Part shown: in pieces, positions 1 through 8,794 of the stretch
How the letters are laid out: every line of letters starts with the position of its first letter
Position numbering within the stretch: the stretch's first letter is position 1
DNA from: Steroidobacteraceae bacterium
GTDB taxonomy: Bacteria; Pseudomonadota; Gammaproteobacteria; Steroidobacterales; Steroidobacteraceae
DNA: 64,000 nucleotides
Direction: 5' to 3'
Assembly (NCBI GenBank): GCA_041395505.1
Contig: JAWLAG010000001.1
Span: 2,418,001-2,482,000, forward strand
Position numbers and translations under genes: made by a program
The notes under the pieces: generated by a model
The model's input: the letters and a program-made list of their open reading frames with translations, nothing else
The model's database searches: none
Told to the model about the DNA's origin: nothing

Positions 1-470
1 AGCAGGTCCATGCAATGGTGCGGTCAACCTTCCTTGCGCGTGGCCATGAACCCTATATTTCCCTGCCCTGCTTGCGGGAAATCGCCGAGCACATGGGCGA
101 TGCCTTGTTGATCAAGCTCGCGTGGCAAAACGATGAGCCGGTGGGTACGGCGATATTCTTCCAGGATGAGCACACACTCTATGGGCGTTACTGGGGTGCC
201 CGCGAACATTTCCACAGCCTGCACTTCGAGACCTGTTACTACCAGGGAATCGAACATGCCATCGCCGCCGGGCTCGAGCACTTCGATCCAGGTGCCCAGG
301 GCGAGCACAAATTGAGCCGCGGATTCGACCCGGTGCCGACCTGGTCGGCGCACTGGATCGGCGACAGCCGGTTCCGGCGCGCGATTGCCGACTACCTCGA
401 GCAGGAAACCGTCGCCGTCGCGCGCTATCAGCAAGAAGCGGCACTTCATCGACCTTTCCGCAATCCATGA
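1..470 (+). CDS. COG3146/DUF482 GNAT-type protein, C-terminal part
   Basis: The reading frame enters from outside the window and ends in a TGA at 468-470, leaving about 155 residues. The visible part matches the end of the DUF482/COG3146 family (GNAT fold, often labelled peptidogalycan biosynthesis protein): PYISLP near the start, the block HFETCYYQGIEHAI, then FDPGAQGEHKLSRGF and SAHW. These proteins resemble FemX-like aminoacyl transferases, but their substrate is not established. The stop overlaps the aat start by four bases (ATGA, 467-470), so the two genes are probably translated together. The true start lies upstream. Confidence 0.85.
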   Translation, partial: QVHAMVRSTFLARGHEPYISLPCLREIAEHMGDALLIKLAWQNDEPVGTAIFFQDEHTLYGRYWGAREHFHSLHFETCYYQGIEHAIAAGLEHFDPGAQGEHKLSRGFDPVPTWSAHWIGDSRFRRAIADYLEQETVAVARYQQEAALHRPFRNP

Positions 471-1174
471 ACCGCAAGCCGCGCATGCAGGGCATCGTGT
501 GGTTGCCCGCCGACGGCGATCCCGATGACTTTCCGCCGGTCGAGCAGGCACTCGAACAACCCGACGGCCTGCTGGCGGCCGGCGGCGACCTGTCGCGTGC
601 ACGACTGCTCAGCGCCTATCGCCGCGGCATCTTTCCCTGGTACAGCGATGGCCAACCCATTCTGTGGTGGTCCCCCGACCCACGCGAGATCCTCTGGCCC
701 GCGGAATTTCATTGCAGCCGCTCGCTCGCGCGCAGCCTGCGCAAGCGCGGCTACGAAACACGCTACGACAGTGATTTCGCGGCGGTCATCGACGCCTGCG
801 CTGCACCACGGGGCGACTCGACCGGCACCTGGATCACCGCGGCTATGCGCTCGGCCTACCTCGACCTGCACGCCTTCGGTCTTGCCCACAGCATCGAGAG
901 CTGGCGGGACGGGGTACTGGCGGGCGGCCTCTACGGCGTGCAGCTAGGCAGGGTGTTCTTCGGCGAGAGCATGTTCAGCCACGAGACCGATGCATCGAAG
1001 GTCGCACTTGCGCGCCTGGTTGGCGACGCCCGGGCTCGCGACCTCCAGCTGATCGACTGTCAAATGGCAACCCAGCACTTGCGTCGCATGGGCAGCCGGC
1101 CGATGCCGCGCGCCGATTTCGTCACCTGGCTCGACAAGCTCTGCCCTGCCGTGGCGGGAGATCGGCCCCATTGA
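467..1174 (+). CDS. aat: leucyl/phenylalanyl-tRNA--protein transferase
   Basis: Aat moves Leu or Phe from aminoacyl-tRNA to the N-terminal Arg or Lys of target proteins and so creates bacterial N-degrons for ClpS/ClpAP. The 235 residues are normal length. Family blocks are present: GLLAAGGDLS, AYRRGIFPWY, ILWWSPDPR, GTWIT, GGLYGVQLGRVFFGESMFS and LIDCQMATQHL. The start ATG overlaps the stop of the GNAT gene. Finding aat about 300 bp from clpA and clpS, which act on its products, is a functional grouping common in Proteobacteria. Confidence 0.97.
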   Translation: MNRKPRMQGIVWLPADGDPDDFPPVEQALEQPDGLLAAGGDLSRARLLSAYRRGIFPWYSDGQPILWWSPDPREILWPAEFHCSRSLARSLRKRGYETRYDSDFAAVIDACAAPRGDSTGTWITAAMRSAYLDLHAFGLAHSIESWRDGVLAGGLYGVQLGRVFFGESMFSHETDASKVALARLVGDARARDLQLIDCQMATQHLRRMGSRPMPRADFVTWLDKLCPAVAGDRPH

Positions 1175-1199
1175 TTGCAATGCCGCGGCCATTTATGCA
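1171..1199 (+). promoter_or_regulatory. putative sigma70 promoter for infA
   Basis: TTGATT at 1171-1176 and TATGCA at 1194-1199 are separated by 17 bp and sit 37 bp before the infA start. The -35 element overlaps the aat stop codon. It is a moderate match found by eye. Confidence 0.4.
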
Positions 1200-1235
1200 G
1201 AATGCCGCGCTATTTTGGCGTATCGATCGGGTTTA

Positions 1236-1454
1236 ATGGCGAAAGAAGACGCAATTCAGATGGACGGCGAGGTTGTCGAAACCCTGCCGAACACGACATT
1301 CCGGGTCAAACTCGAGAACGGCCACGTCGTCACTGCCCATATCTCGGGCAAGATGCGCAAGCACTATATTCGTATCCTGACGGGCGACCAGGTGAAGGTC
1401 GAGATCACGCCTTACGACCTGACCAAGGGCCGCATCATCTACCGCGGCCGCTAG
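1236..1454 (+). CDS. infA: translation initiation factor IF-1
   Basis: IF-1 binds the 30S A site during initiation. The 72-residue product beginning MAKEDAIQM and ending KGRIIYRGR is canonical in length and sequence: a single OB fold with FRVKLENGH, ISGKMRKHYIRI and GDQVKVE. I chose ATG 1236 because it gives exactly the family length; an in-frame TTG at 1215 would add seven unconserved residues. There is no clear Shine-Dalgarno sequence just upstream. It is convergent with clpA, with 8 bp between the stops. Confidence 0.98.
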   Translation: MAKEDAIQMDGEVVETLPNTTFRVKLENGHVVTAHISGKMRKHYIRILTGDQVKVEITPYDLTKGRIIYRGR

Positions 1455-1462
1455 CGCTGGCG

Positions 1463-3739
1463 TCAGCTCTCCTGCGGTGCCGCCAGTTCGCGTCGCGGCA
1501 TCGGTTCGCTCGTCAACGTAAGCTCCTTGCCATCGGCGCTGACACCGACCTTGACCGTACCGCCGTCGGCCAGCTTGCCGAACAGCAGTTCCTCGGCCAG
1601 CGGCCGCTTCACGCGTTCCTGAATGAGCCGGGCCATCGGCCGGGCGCCCATCTTGACATCGTAGCCATGGGTCGCAATCCACTGCCGCGCCGCCTCATCG
1701 AACAGGATCGCAACGCCTTTTGATTCGAGCTGTGCCTCGACCTCGACCAGCAGCTTGTCGACGACACGTTCGATCGTTTTCGTATCGAGCGGCGCAAACT
1801 GGATGACGGCGTCGAGGCGATTGCGAAACTCCGGAGAGAATAGGCGCTTGATCGCCTCCATGCCATCGGGCCGATTGTCGGACTCGGTGAAGCCGATGGC
1901 CGGCCGGCTCATCTCCTGCGCGCCGGCATTGGTGGTCATGACGATGGTGACGTGGCGGAAATCGGCCTTGCGTCCGTTGTTGTCGGTCAGTGTGCCGTGA
2001 TCCATGACCTGCAACAGCAGATTGAAAACGTCCGGATGCGCTTTTTCGATTTCGTCAAGCAACAGGACGCTATGTGGATGCTTGGTGATGGCCTCGGTGA
2101 GCAACCCGCCCTGGTCGAATCCCACGTAGCCCGGCGGTGCGCCGATCAGACGCGAGACCGTGTGCCGCTCCATGTACTCGGACATGTCGAAACGGATGAG
2201 TTCGACGCCGAGTGCAATCGCGAGCTGGCGAGTCACCTCGGTCTTGCCAACGCCGGTCGGACCTGCGAACAGCAGGGAGCCGACCGGGCGACGCTGATCG
2301 CCAAGCCCGGCGCGCGCCATCTTGATGGCAGCACCCAGCGTTTCGATCGCCTGGTCCTGGCCGAATATGACCAGCTTGAGGTTGCGCTCGAGATTTCGCA
2401 GCACCTCGCGGTCGGAGGTCGAGACGCTCTTGGGCGGAATGCGCGCCATGCGCGCGACGACGTCCTCGATGTGCGAGACATCGACCACTTCCTCGCGCTC
2501 GGCAACATTGCGCAGTCGCATGCGCGCGCCGGCTTCATCGACCACGTCGATGGCCTTGTCCGGCAGGTGCCGTTCGTTGATATGGCGCGCGGCGAGCTCC
2601 GCCGCGGCCGCAAGTGCCGCATCGGTATAGCGGATGCCGTGGTGCTCTTCGAACCGGCTGCGCAAACCACGCAGTATCTCGACCGTTTCGCTGACACTCG
2701 GCTCGACGACGTCGATCTTCTGGAAGCGCCGCGCGAGCGCATGATCCTTCTCGAAGATGCCGCGGTACTCCTGATAGGTCGTCGAACCAATGCAGCGAAT
2801 CTCGCCATTGCTCAATACGGGTTTGATCAGGTTGGACGCATCCATGACGCCGCCGGAGGCCGCGCCGGCACCGATCACGGTGTGAATTTCGTCGATGAAC
2901 AGGATGGCGCCCGGGAGCTTCTTGAGCTCGCCGATCACGGCTTTCAGCCGTTTTTCGAAATCGCCGCGGTACTTCGTGCCCGCGATCAACGCGCCCATGT
3001 CGAGGGCGAATATGGTGCAGTCGGTGAGCACCTCCGGCACGTTGTTCTCGACGATGCGCCGCGCCAGTCCTTCTGCGATGGCGGTTTTGCCGACGCCGGC
3101 CTCGCCGACGAAGAGGGGATTGTTCTTGCGACGCCGGCACAGGATTTCGATGGTCCGCTCGAGTTCCAGCTGCCGACCGATCAGCGGATCGATGTGCCCC
3201 TCGCTCGCCCGCTGGTTGAGGTTGATCGCGTATTTCTCGAGCGCGCTGCCGCCTTCCGCGTCGCGCTCGCCTTCCGCCGTTTCGGTCTTTTCGGTTTTCT
3301 CGTCGCCGACGCGGGCAACGCCGTGGGAAATGTAATTGACGATGTCGAGCCGTTGCACGTCCTGCTTGGCGAGCAGGAACACCGCGTGGCTCTGCTTCTC
3401 GCTGAAGATCGCGACCAGCACGTTGACCACACCCACTTCGCGCTTGCCGCTCGACTGCACGTGAAAGACCGCCCGTTGCAACACCCGCTGGAAACCAAGC
3501 GTCGGCTGCACCTCGTGCTCATCCTGCCCGGCAATGCGCGGCGTATTGCGATCGACGTGCTCGGTGAGCTCGTGCTTGAGGGCGGTGAGGTCCGCACCGC
3601 ATGCGCGCAGCACTTCCTGGACGCGCGGCGAGTCCAGTATCGACAGCAGGAGGTGTTCGACGGTGAGAAATTCGTGGCGCGAATCCCGCGCGCGGCGGAA
3701 TGCGTCGTTCAGGCATTGTTCGAGTTCGCTCGACAGCAC
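1463..3739 (-). CDS. clpA: ATP-dependent Clp protease ATP-binding subunit ClpA
   Basis: ClpA is the AAA+ unfoldase that feeds substrates, including ClpS-delivered N-degron proteins, to ClpP. The 758 residues hold the Clp N-domain (about 1-140), a charged linker, AAA1 with Walker A GEAGVGKT at 212-219 and Walker B FIDEIH, then AAA2 with GPTGVGKT near residue 500 and LLLDEIEKAHPD. AIGFTESD supplies the IGF/L loop that docks on ClpP. It starts one base after the clpS stop codon, so the two are co-transcribed. Confidence 0.97.
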   Translation of the reverse strand: MLSSELEQCLNDAFRRARDSRHEFLTVEHLLLSILDSPRVQEVLRACGADLTALKHELTEHVDRNTPRIAGQDEHEVQPTLGFQRVLQRAVFHVQSSGKREVGVVNVLVAIFSEKQSHAVFLLAKQDVQRLDIVNYISHGVARVGDEKTEKTETAEGERDAEGGSALEKYAINLNQRASEGHIDPLIGRQLELERTIEILCRRRKNNPLFVGEAGVGKTAIAEGLARRIVENNVPEVLTDCTIFALDMGALIAGTKYRGDFEKRLKAVIGELKKLPGAILFIDEIHTVIGAGAASGGVMDASNLIKPVLSNGEIRCIGSTTYQEYRGIFEKDHALARRFQKIDVVEPSVSETVEILRGLRSRFEEHHGIRYTDAALAAAAELAARHINERHLPDKAIDVVDEAGARMRLRNVAEREEVVDVSHIEDVVARMARIPPKSVSTSDREVLRNLERNLKLVIFGQDQAIETLGAAIKMARAGLGDQRRPVGSLLFAGPTGVGKTEVTRQLAIALGVELIRFDMSEYMERHTVSRLIGAPPGYVGFDQGGLLTEAITKHPHSVLLLDEIEKAHPDVFNLLLQVMDHGTLTDNNGRKADFRHVTIVMTTNAGAQEMSRPAIGFTESDNRPDGMEAIKRLFSPEFRNRLDAVIQFAPLDTKTIERVVDKLLVEVEAQLESKGVAILFDEAARQWIATHGYDVKMGARPMARLIQERVKRPLAEELLFGKLADGGTVKVGVSADGKELTLTSEPMPRRELAAPQES

Positions 3740-3740
3740 C

Positions 3741-4061
3741 TCAGGCTTCCTCCAGGGTACACATCAGTGGATGTTGGTTGTCACGCGCATAGGTCATTAC
3801 TTGCGCAACCTTCGTCTCGGCGATTTCGTAAGTATAGACACCGCAGACACCCTTGCCGCGAGTATGTACCTCGAGCATGACGCGCGTCGCATTCGGTCGG
3901 TTCATGGAGAAAAAACGCTCGAGGACATCAACGACGAACTCCATGGGCGTATAGTCGTCATTCAGGAGGACGACGCGAAACAGCGGCGGCTTCGCGAGCT
4001 TTGGCTTGGCCTCTTCGACCAGTATTCCGGTATCGCCGCGTTGTGGGTCCTGTTCGCTCAT
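3741..4061 (-). CDS. clpS: ATP-dependent Clp protease adaptor ClpS
   Basis: ClpS hands proteins with N-terminal Leu, Phe, Tyr or Trp to ClpA. In this 106-residue protein the binding-pocket residues fall at the same numbers as in E. coli: Asn34, Asp35, Asp36, Met40 and His66. The first 25 residues form the flexible tail used for delivery. It is the first gene of the clpS-clpA pair and is divergent from gspC across 163 bp. Its partner aat lies about 3 kb away. Confidence 0.97.
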   Translation of the reverse strand: MSEQDPQRGDTGILVEEAKPKLAKPPLFRVVLLNDDYTPMEFVVDVLERFFSMNRPNATRVMLEVHTRGKGVCGVYTYEIAETKVAQVMTYARDNQHPLMCTLEEA

Positions 4062-4224
4062 GGGAGTCGTTTGGGTGCTGGTCGCCGTTTGGCAACAGAG
4101 TTTACTCGGATCAGGTCACATTTTGACGAAACAAAACAGTCACTTGTGATGCAATCCGGGCAATCATTAATATTAGACCCTTTATAGCGGATTCGGTTGC
4201 ACTCGTGCCCCGGGGAAAAGGACG

Positions 4225-5196
4225 ATGAACGCACTGTCATTGGGTGGAGCATTTGGCCACCAAGCCGGCCTGCGTCAGCTGCTCAATACCCGTGGGCCGC
4301 AATGGCTGACAATCATCCTGGGCCTCGTCGTCGCCGTGCAGCTTGGCCTGCTGGTCACCAGCATCGGCAGCGATCCACTACCCGATCTTCGCGCGGGCAA
4401 CGCCATCGCCAACTCGACCCCGGCTGCGCGCTCGCTCGATCTGGCGGGGCTCATCAATGCGCACCTGTTTGGCGAACCGGCGGCCGTGCCTGGCTCGCTC
4501 GACAACAACGCACCACAGACCTCCGCATCGCTGGTGCTTGCGGGCGTGCTGGCGGCCGACGACCCACAGCGCGGTGTCGCACTGATCGGCCAGAGCGCGG
4601 CAGCCACCAAGGTCTACGCGGTGGGCGACAGCCTGCCGGGCGGTATGAAACTGCACGCTGTCTACAGCGACAAGGTATTGCTCAATCGTGGCGGCAGCAT
4701 CGAGTCGCTGCCGCTGCCGCGCCAGCGCAGCGGCAGTCTGACCGCGCCGCCTCCCAGCGCGAATGCACTGCAAATGACACCCAACCCGGTCGTCAACCAG
4801 ATGCGACAGCTGGTCACCCAGAACCCGGCGGCGGTGGGCCAGCTCATCCGGCCGCAGCCGGTTTTCTCGCAGGGCAAACAGGTTGGCGTGCGCGTCTACC
4901 CTGGCGGCAACAGCCGCGCGTTCTTCCAACTGGGCTTGCGCCCCGGTGACCTGGTGACCGCGATCAACGGCACCACGCTCGATGATCCGGCCCGCAGCGA
5001 CGAGATCTTCCGCACCATCGAGTCGTCCAGCCAGGTCGAAGTGGCCGTCACGCGCAACGGTCGGCAACAACAACTCACACTGAACATGTCGGACATCGCC
5101 AATTCCGCACAGGAACTGGCGAATTCGGCCGCCAACGATCAATCCGCGGCAAACCCGGATCCACCGCCAGGACCGAGCGACGCTCCCGTGCAGTGA
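4225..5196 (+). CDS. gspC: type II secretion system protein GspC
   Basis: GspC links the inner-membrane platform of the type II secretion system to the secretin GspD. The 323 residues contain a short cytoplasmic N-terminus, one membrane segment (about 28-48, WLTIILGLVVAVQLGLLV), the periplasmic HR domain (about 75-160) and a C-terminal PDZ-like domain (about 215-290) with VRVYPGGNSRAFFQLGLRPGDLVTAINGT-type sequence. AAGGA precedes the ATG. The stop overlaps a possible GTG of gspD. The 4062-4224 intergenic region should hold promoters for both clpS and gspC, but I see only weak candidates, such as TTGTGA-N18-TAATAT at 4144-4173. Confidence 0.93.
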   Translation: MNALSLGGAFGHQAGLRQLLNTRGPQWLTIILGLVVAVQLGLLVTSIGSDPLPDLRAGNAIANSTPAARSLDLAGLINAHLFGEPAAVPGSLDNNAPQTSASLVLAGVLAADDPQRGVALIGQSAAATKVYAVGDSLPGGMKLHAVYSDKVLLNRGGSIESLPLPRQRSGSLTAPPPSANALQMTPNPVVNQMRQLVTQNPAAVGQLIRPQPVFSQGKQVGVRVYPGGNSRAFFQLGLRPGDLVTAINGTTLDDPARSDEIFRTIESSSQVEVAVTRNGRQQQLTLNMSDIANSAQELANSAANDQSAANPDPPPGPSDAPVQ

Positions 5197-5231
5197 AGCC
5201 GCAGCAAGCACAACAGAATCGACGGAATCGA

Positions 5232-7313
5232 ATGATGAACATGAAAGCACTGACGATCCTCCTCACCTGCGGGTTGCTCGCCCTGGCCGGATCCCGGCCG
5301 CTCGGCGCCCAGCAGGGCGGCCAGCGCATCACGCCAAATTTCAAGGACGCGGACATCACGCAGATCGTCGAGGCGGTCAGTGCCGCGACCGGCAAGAATT
5401 TCATCATCGACCCGCGGGTGCGCGCCAACGTCACCATGCTGTCGACGACCCCGATGTCGCCGGATGCGTTCTACGAGGCCTTTCTGTCGATCCTGGCGGT
5501 CCATGGCTACGTCGCCGCGCCGTCGGGTAACGTCATCAAGATCGTGCCGGATGCGAATGCGCGGCAGATGCCGGGCGATGACCTGCCCAATCGCATCAGC
5601 TCGACCTCGGACGAGATCGTCACCCAGGTGATCGCGGTGCGAAATGTCAGCGCGGCGCAGCTCGTGCCGATCATTCGGCCATTGATTCCCCAGCAAGGTC
5701 ACCTCGCGGCCTACCCGGGCTCGAACATCCTGATCATTTCGGATCGCGCGAACAACGTGAACCGCATCATGCGCATCGTGCAGCGCATCGACCAGACGAG
5801 CGATGCCGAGATCGAAGTGGTCCAGCTGACACACGCATCGGCAGTGGAAGTCGTGCGAATTCTGAGCAGCCTGACGCAGGGCCAGGGTGCCGACGCAGGT
5901 GGCGGTGGCGGTGTGCGCGCCGTGGCGGATGAGCGATCGAACAGCATCCTGCTGTCGGGCGACAGCGGCCAGCGGCTGCGCACCCGGACGCTCATTGCCC
6001 ACCTCGATACGCCGCTCGAGAACGGCGGCGCGACCCAGGTCCGCTATCTTCGCTATGCGGATGCCGAGAAAATCGCCGCGAGTCTCAAGGAACAGGCGAC
6101 GGGTGTCGTGCAGGCAGCGGCGGGCGGCGGCCAGGCCGGCGCAGCGGCTGCGGCTGCGGCCGATCGCAGCACCACGATCTGGGCGGAACCGGAAACGAAC
6201 GCGTTGGTCATCACCGCGCCGCCCAAGATCATGCGCGAGCTGATGGCGGTCGTCGACAAGCTCGACATCCGCCGTGCCCAGGTGCTGGTCGAAGCCATCA
6301 TCGTGGACGTCGTTGCCGGCAAGGAATCACAGCTCGGCGTGTCCTGGGCCGTGGACGGCTCCAAAGAGGACCAGGCGGTCGGCGGCTTTCTGCCGAACGG
6401 CGGCGCCTCGCCGGTCATCAATCTCGCCAATGCGGCGCTCGACCCGACGGCGGCCAATGTCGGCACCCTGCCCTCCGGGTTCCTGGTCGGCATCGGACGA
6501 CTGCAGCAGACCGGCATCAATTTCGCCGCGGTCCTGAAGGCGTTGCGCACCGATACCAGCACCAACATCGTCGCCACGCCCTCGGCCGTCACCATGGATA
6601 ACCAGGAGGCGGAGCTCAAGGTCGCTCGCGAAGTGCCGTTCCTGACCGGCCAGTTCACCAACACCGGCGCGACCAACGGCTCTATCAATCCGTTCCAGAC
6701 CATCCAGCGCCAGGAGGTCGGAACCATCCTGAAGGTCACGCCGCAGATCAACGAAGGCGACAGCGTGCTCCTGAAGATCGAGATCGAGAGCTCATCGCTC
6801 GAAGGCAGCACCGCCGGCGGCGTGGCCAATCTCAATCAGATCACCAGCAAGCGCAGCATCAAGACCAATATCCTCATCGAGGACAATGGCACGGTCGTGC
6901 TCGGCGGACTGCTGAGCGATGAGTACACGGAAAGCGAGTCGCGTGTGCCGTTTCTTGGTCGCATCCCGTTGATCGGCGAATTGTTCCGTGACCGCGGCGC
7001 CAAGAAGGACAAACGCAACCTGATGGTCTTCCTCAAGCCGCGCATACTGCGCGACGGAGTCGATGCCGCCATCGAAACCAACGCCAAATACAACTATATC
7101 CGCAACGAACAGCAGCGCAGCAATCGCAAATTCGAAGTACTGCCGTTGCTGCCGGGGGTCAAGAAACCGGAGTTGCCGCCCGGCGATCCACCGCCTGTCA
7201 AGCGCGAAGCGCCCGCGGCACCGGCAAATAAGAACCAGTCTGAATCCCCGACGACGACGGAGCCGCCGACTGCGGAGCCCCAGACGGCAACCCCAACGGA
7301 ACCCAAATCGTGA
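5232..7313 (+). CDS. gspD: type II secretion system secretin GspD
   Basis: GspD forms the outer-membrane channel of the type II system. About 693 residues: a signal peptide ending near LGAQQ, N0 (ITPNFKDADITQIV), N1-N3 domains with KNFIIDPRVRANV and an Ala/Gly-rich N3 loop, then the C-terminal secretin barrel with VPFLGRIPLIGELF and KKDKRNLMVFLKPRI. The last 65 residues are Pro/Thr/Glu-rich. ATG 5232 or 5235 directly precedes the signal peptide and has GACGGA upstream. The GTG at 5193, overlapping the gspC stop, would add 13 polar residues before the signal peptide. No lipobox is visible. Confidence 0.95.
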   Translation: MMNMKALTILLTCGLLALAGSRPLGAQQGGQRITPNFKDADITQIVEAVSAATGKNFIIDPRVRANVTMLSTTPMSPDAFYEAFLSILAVHGYVAAPSGNVIKIVPDANARQMPGDDLPNRISSTSDEIVTQVIAVRNVSAAQLVPIIRPLIPQQGHLAAYPGSNILIISDRANNVNRIMRIVQRIDQTSDAEIEVVQLTHASAVEVVRILSSLTQGQGADAGGGGGVRAVADERSNSILLSGDSGQRLRTRTLIAHLDTPLENGGATQVRYLRYADAEKIAASLKEQATGVVQAAAGGGQAGAAAAAAADRSTTIWAEPETNALVITAPPKIMRELMAVVDKLDIRRAQVLVEAIIVDVVAGKESQLGVSWAVDGSKEDQAVGGFLPNGGASPVINLANAALDPTAANVGTLPSGFLVGIGRLQQTGINFAAVLKALRTDTSTNIVATPSAVTMDNQEAELKVAREVPFLTGQFTNTGATNGSINPFQTIQRQEVGTILKVTPQINEGDSVLLKIEIESSSLEGSTAGGVANLNQITSKRSIKTNILIEDNGTVVLGGLLSDEYTESESRVPFLGRIPLIGELFRDRGAKKDKRNLMVFLKPRILRDGVDAAIETNAKYNYIRNEQQRSNRKFEVLPLLPGVKKPELPPGDPPPVKREAPAAPANKNQSESPTTTEPPTAEPQTATPTEPKS

Positions 7314-8794
7314 GCGTCGCCGCCAGTGATATGTCGCCGGGCCGTGTCTCGTTTGCATTTGCCAAACGCCACGGCGTCGTCGTCAAGAAGATCACTGACG
7401 GCGTCGCCGAATGCGCCTACCGCAGCGGCGCCACCCCGGCTGCGCTCTCGGAACTTCGGCGCGTGGTGCGCATTCCGGTCAAGCTCGAGAAGCTCTCCGC
7501 CGAGGATTTCGACAAGCTCCTCCAACGTGCCTATGAAGCGGGCTCGGATGCCATCGAGGCCGCCTCGGGCCTCGATGACAACAACGACCTGGCGCACCTT
7601 GCGCTGGAGCTGCCCGAACAGGCGGATCTGCTCGAGAGCGAGGACGATGCGCCGGTCATACGCCTGATCAACGCGCTGCTCACGCAGGCGGTCAAGGAAA
7701 ACGCTTCCGATATCCATATCGAACCGTTCGAGAACCGGCTGGTCATTCGCTTTCGGGTCGACGGCGTATTGCGTGAAGTCCTGCAGTCAAAACGCGCCGC
7801 TGCGCCGCTCGTCGTATCGCGCATCAAGGTGATGTCCAAGCTCGATATCGCCGAGAAGCGCCTGCCCCAGGATGGCCGTATCAGCCTCAAGATTGCGGGG
7901 CGCGCGGTGGACGTACGCGTCTCGACCATTCCGTCCGGGCACGGCGAACGGGTCGTGTTGCGCATCCTCGACAAGCAAGCGGGCCGCCTCGATCTCGGCC
8001 AGCTCGGCATGGACTCGAAGACACAGTTCATGGTGGATGAACTGATCCACAAGCCGCACGGCATCATCCTTGTGACAGGCCCGACCGGATCGGGAAAAAC
8101 CACGACGCTGTACGCCGCGCTCGAGCGCCTCAATGACAACACCCGCAATATCATGACGGTCGAGGATCCGATCGAGTATTACATCGACGGCATCGGCCAG
8201 ACGCAGGTCAACACCAAGGTCGAGATGACTTTTGCGCGCGGCCTGCGCGCCATACTGCGCCAGGACCCTGATGTCGTGATGGTCGGCGAAATCCGCGATC
8301 TCGAGACGGCGCAGATCGCGGTGCAGGCGAGCCTCACCGGACACCTCGTGCTCTCCACGTTGCACACCAACACGGCAGCGGGTGCGGTGACGCGCCTTCG
8401 TGACATGGGCATCGAGCCCTTCCTGCTGTCATCGAGCCTGATTGGCGTCCTCGCGCAACGCCTGGTGCGCGTACTCAATCCGGAAACAAAGAAAGCCTAT
8501 GCGGCCGGCGAATACGAACGGCGCCTGCTCGGAATCGACAACCAGGCGGAAGCGCCCGTGTTGTACCGGCCAGGCGATGACCCGAGCGGTGGTTATCGTG
8601 GTCGGACGGGCATCTACGAACTCATCCCCATCGACGATCAATTGCGTGCCATGATTCACGATGGCGCCTCGGAGCTCGATATCGAACGCTATGCGCGCAC
8701 GTTTACGCGCTCGATCCGCGACGATGGCCGTGACAAGGTATTGAAAGGCGAGACCACGCTGGAGGAAATTCTCCGCGTCACCCGCGAGGATTGA
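7310..8794 (+). CDS. gspE: type II secretion system ATPase GspE
   Basis: GspE is the cytoplasmic ATPase that powers pseudopilus assembly. The 494 residues include the N-terminal GspE domain, Walker A GPTGSGKT near residue 258, the Asp box (MTVEDPIEYY), Walker B (RAILRQDPDVVMVGEIRD) and the His box (STLHTNTA). Oddly, the C-terminal tetracysteine zinc site usual in GspE is missing: the stretch after LAQRLVRVL reads NPETKKAY, and the later part reads RPGDDPSGGYRGRTGIYEL, with no cysteines. The GTG start overlaps the gspD stop (GTGA). Confidence 0.96.
   Translation: MSVAASDMSPGRVSFAFAKRHGVVVKKITDGVAECAYRSGATPAALSELRRVVRIPVKLEKLSAEDFDKLLQRAYEAGSDAIEAASGLDDNNDLAHLALELPEQADLLESEDDAPVIRLINALLTQAVKENASDIHIEPFENRLVIRFRVDGVLREVLQSKRAAAPLVVSRIKVMSKLDIAEKRLPQDGRISLKIAGRAVDVRVSTIPSGHGERVVLRILDKQAGRLDLGQLGMDSKTQFMVDELIHKPHGIILVTGPTGSGKTTTLYAALERLNDNTRNIMTVEDPIEYYIDGIGQTQVNTKVEMTFARGLRAILRQDPDVVMVGEIRDLETAQIAVQASLTGHLVLSTLHTNTAAGAVTRLRDMGIEPFLLSSSLIGVLAQRLVRVLNPETKKAYAAGEYERRLLGIDNQAEAPVLYRPGDDPSGGYRGRTGIYELIPIDDQLRAMIHDGASELDIERYARTFTRSIRDDGRDKVLKGETTLEEILRVTRED

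Noticed and set aside
1952..3880. Long open frame antisense to clpA and clpS
   Set aside because: The opposite strand carries unmistakable clpA and clpS. The antisense translation has no recognisable domain, and long antisense frames are expected at this GC content.
4062..4224. Riboswitch or small RNA gene between clpS and gspC
   Set aside because: AT-rich and probably holding two divergent promoters, but I see no structured motif or strong paired boxes.
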